Below are positions 6,256-6,916 of a stretch of DNA of 6,916 nucleotides, piece by piece. The position numbers were made by a program, and so were the translations under genes. Location of the stretch: the NCBI GenBank assembly GCA_947173755.1, contig CAMWGM010000081.1, positions 1 to 6,916 on the forward strand. The letters run 5' to 3'. The notes under the pieces are model-generated. The model did not search any database and had not been told where the DNA came from. It saw nothing but the letters and a program-made list of their open reading frames with translations. Every line of letters begins with the position of its first letter. Position 1 is the first letter of the stretch. This stretch comes from an uncultured Muribaculaceae bacterium. Lineage in GTDB: Bacteria > Bacteroidota > Bacteroidia > Bacteroidales > Muribaculaceae.

Positions 6256-6916
6256 TTAATCCATTATGAATTTCTTAAGGGTGGTCAGTGTGCGGAGCAC
6301 TTCGGCCACATTGGTGACGTGGGAGATAGCGCCGCGGCCTATGTAAGGCGGGTTGGCGTCATAGAGTTGCGAGAGCGATCCGATGCAACCCTGAACCATC
6401 TCATCCTCAAAGCCGATGAGCATACGGTCGATGTAACTTACGCCGCTCATTCCGAACACTTTCAGATAGGCATCGGCGTAGAAACCGATAAGCCAGGGAC
6501 GTGCAGGGCCATTGTGCAGAGCCATCTCGCGGTCTTCAGGCGAACCGAGATAGTGCGGACGATATCCGTAACTCTTCGGCGAAAGTGTGCGCAGACCCTT
6601 CGGGGTGAGGAGTTCGCGTGTCACCATATCGAGCACTTTCTTGCGCTGACGGCGGTCGAGCGGTGAGTAGTCGAGACCGATGGCGATCGCCATGTTGGGA
6701 CGCACCGACGGGTCGGCGTATGTTCCGTTGACGAAGTCGTAGAGGTAACCGTAATCGTTGAGGAAAGTGCTGACGAAGACAGGAGCCATCTTTTCCGCCA
6801 TTGCGTTGTAGCGCTCTGCATCGGGAGTGCCTTCGACGAGTTTCGATGCGAAGACGAGCGCGTTATACCAGAGAGCGTTGAATTCAACCAGAAGACCCGT
6901 GCGACCTACGACGGGA
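6256..6916 (-). CDS. Glycogen debranching-type enzyme, C-terminal part (GDE_C, GH133-like), 5' end outside window
   Basis: The frame is open from the right edge to TAA at 6258-6256, giving the last 219 residues of a longer protein. An internal ATG at 6801 is not a credible start, because the coding signal continues upstream with VGRTGLLVEFNALWYNAL (fragment residues 3-20), a hallmark of the amylo-alpha-1,6-glucosidase (alpha/alpha)6 domain. Further family marks are SYGYRPHYLGS, HNGPARPWLIGFYADAYL (134-151) and CIGSLSQLYDANPPYIGRG, ending with the helix VAEVLRTLTTLKKF. Such enzymes remove alpha-1,6 branch residues from glycogen. Two spots differ from the usual family pattern: PAR where many homologues have TVW before PWL, and Gln183 (CAA at 6369-6367) where a general-base Glu would be expected by analogy with GH15/GH133. 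The full-length protein would also have an N-terminal GDE_N domain upstream. It is the first visible gene of the operon; any promoter lies outside. Confidence 0.85.
   Translation of the reverse strand, partial: PVVGRTGLLVEFNALWYNALVFASKLVEGTPDAERYNAMAEKMAPVFVSTFLNDYGYLYDFVNGTYADPSVRPNMAIAIGLDYSPLDRRQRKKVLDMVTRELLTPKGLRTLSPKSYGYRPHYLGSPEDREMALHNGPARPWLIGFYADAYLKVFGMSGVSYIDRMLIGFEDEMVQGCIGSLSQLYDANPPYIGRGAISHVTNVAEVLRTLTTLKKFIMD

Noticed and set aside
6621..6887. Ser/Thr/Arg-rich minus-strand frame overlapping the debranching gene
   Set aside because: It is a frame-shifted shadow of the debranching domain, which continues open to the window edge in the main frame with clear family motifs.

Overview
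The window looks like chromosomal DNA from a member of the Bacteroidales. The evidence is an RprX/RprY-type two-component pair, a GH57 / glycosyltransferase / debranching-enzyme cluster of the kind seen in Bacteroides relatives, starts preceded by A/T-rich sequence instead of Shine-Dalgarno motifs, and two perfect copies of the Bacteroidetes -7 promoter box (TAnnTTTG, read here as TAACTTTG). The moderate GC content and protein style would suit Muribaculaceae, but I cannot settle the family from this sequence alone.

Layout. Positions 1-302 (minus) hold the first 100 codons of a protein with a GNGPSL motif, cut by the window edge. A divergent intergenic region of about 230 bp follows; it contains a -7 box for the minus gene and an 18-bp interrupted palindrome in the leader of the plus-strand operon. 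Positions 536-2787 (plus) hold a membrane histidine kinase (rprX) and its OmpR-family response regulator (rprY), 53 bp apart. A strong hairpin at 2814-2850 separates rprY from a convergent small membrane-anchored protein of unknown function (2858-3316, minus), which has its own likely promoter at 3371-3378. A second clear terminator hairpin (3403-3434) closes the carbohydrate operon on the minus strand. Read in transcription order, that operon is the 3' part of a glycogen-debranching-type enzyme (6916-6256), a GT4/GT5-like glycogen-synthase-type glycosyltransferase (6225-4966) and a GH57 alpha-amylase-like protein (4912-3467). Its promoter lies beyond the right edge.

How the parts work together. 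The three minus-strand genes form a compact alpha-glucan (glycogen) synthesis and turnover module, similar in logic to the synthase plus GH57 clusters of some archaea: the glycosyltransferase would extend glucan chains, and the debranching and GH57 proteins would trim or remodel them. Two of the three have a substitution at a position expected to be catalytic: Asn for the GH57 acid/base Asp, and Gln where a GH15/GH133-like general-base Glu is expected. The GH57 protein also carries a coiled coil and a histone-H1-like Lys/Ala/Pro tail. These are the most interesting points in an otherwise ordinary region. I saw no mobile elements, CRISPR arrays, tRNA or rRNA genes, and no wholly new multi-gene system.
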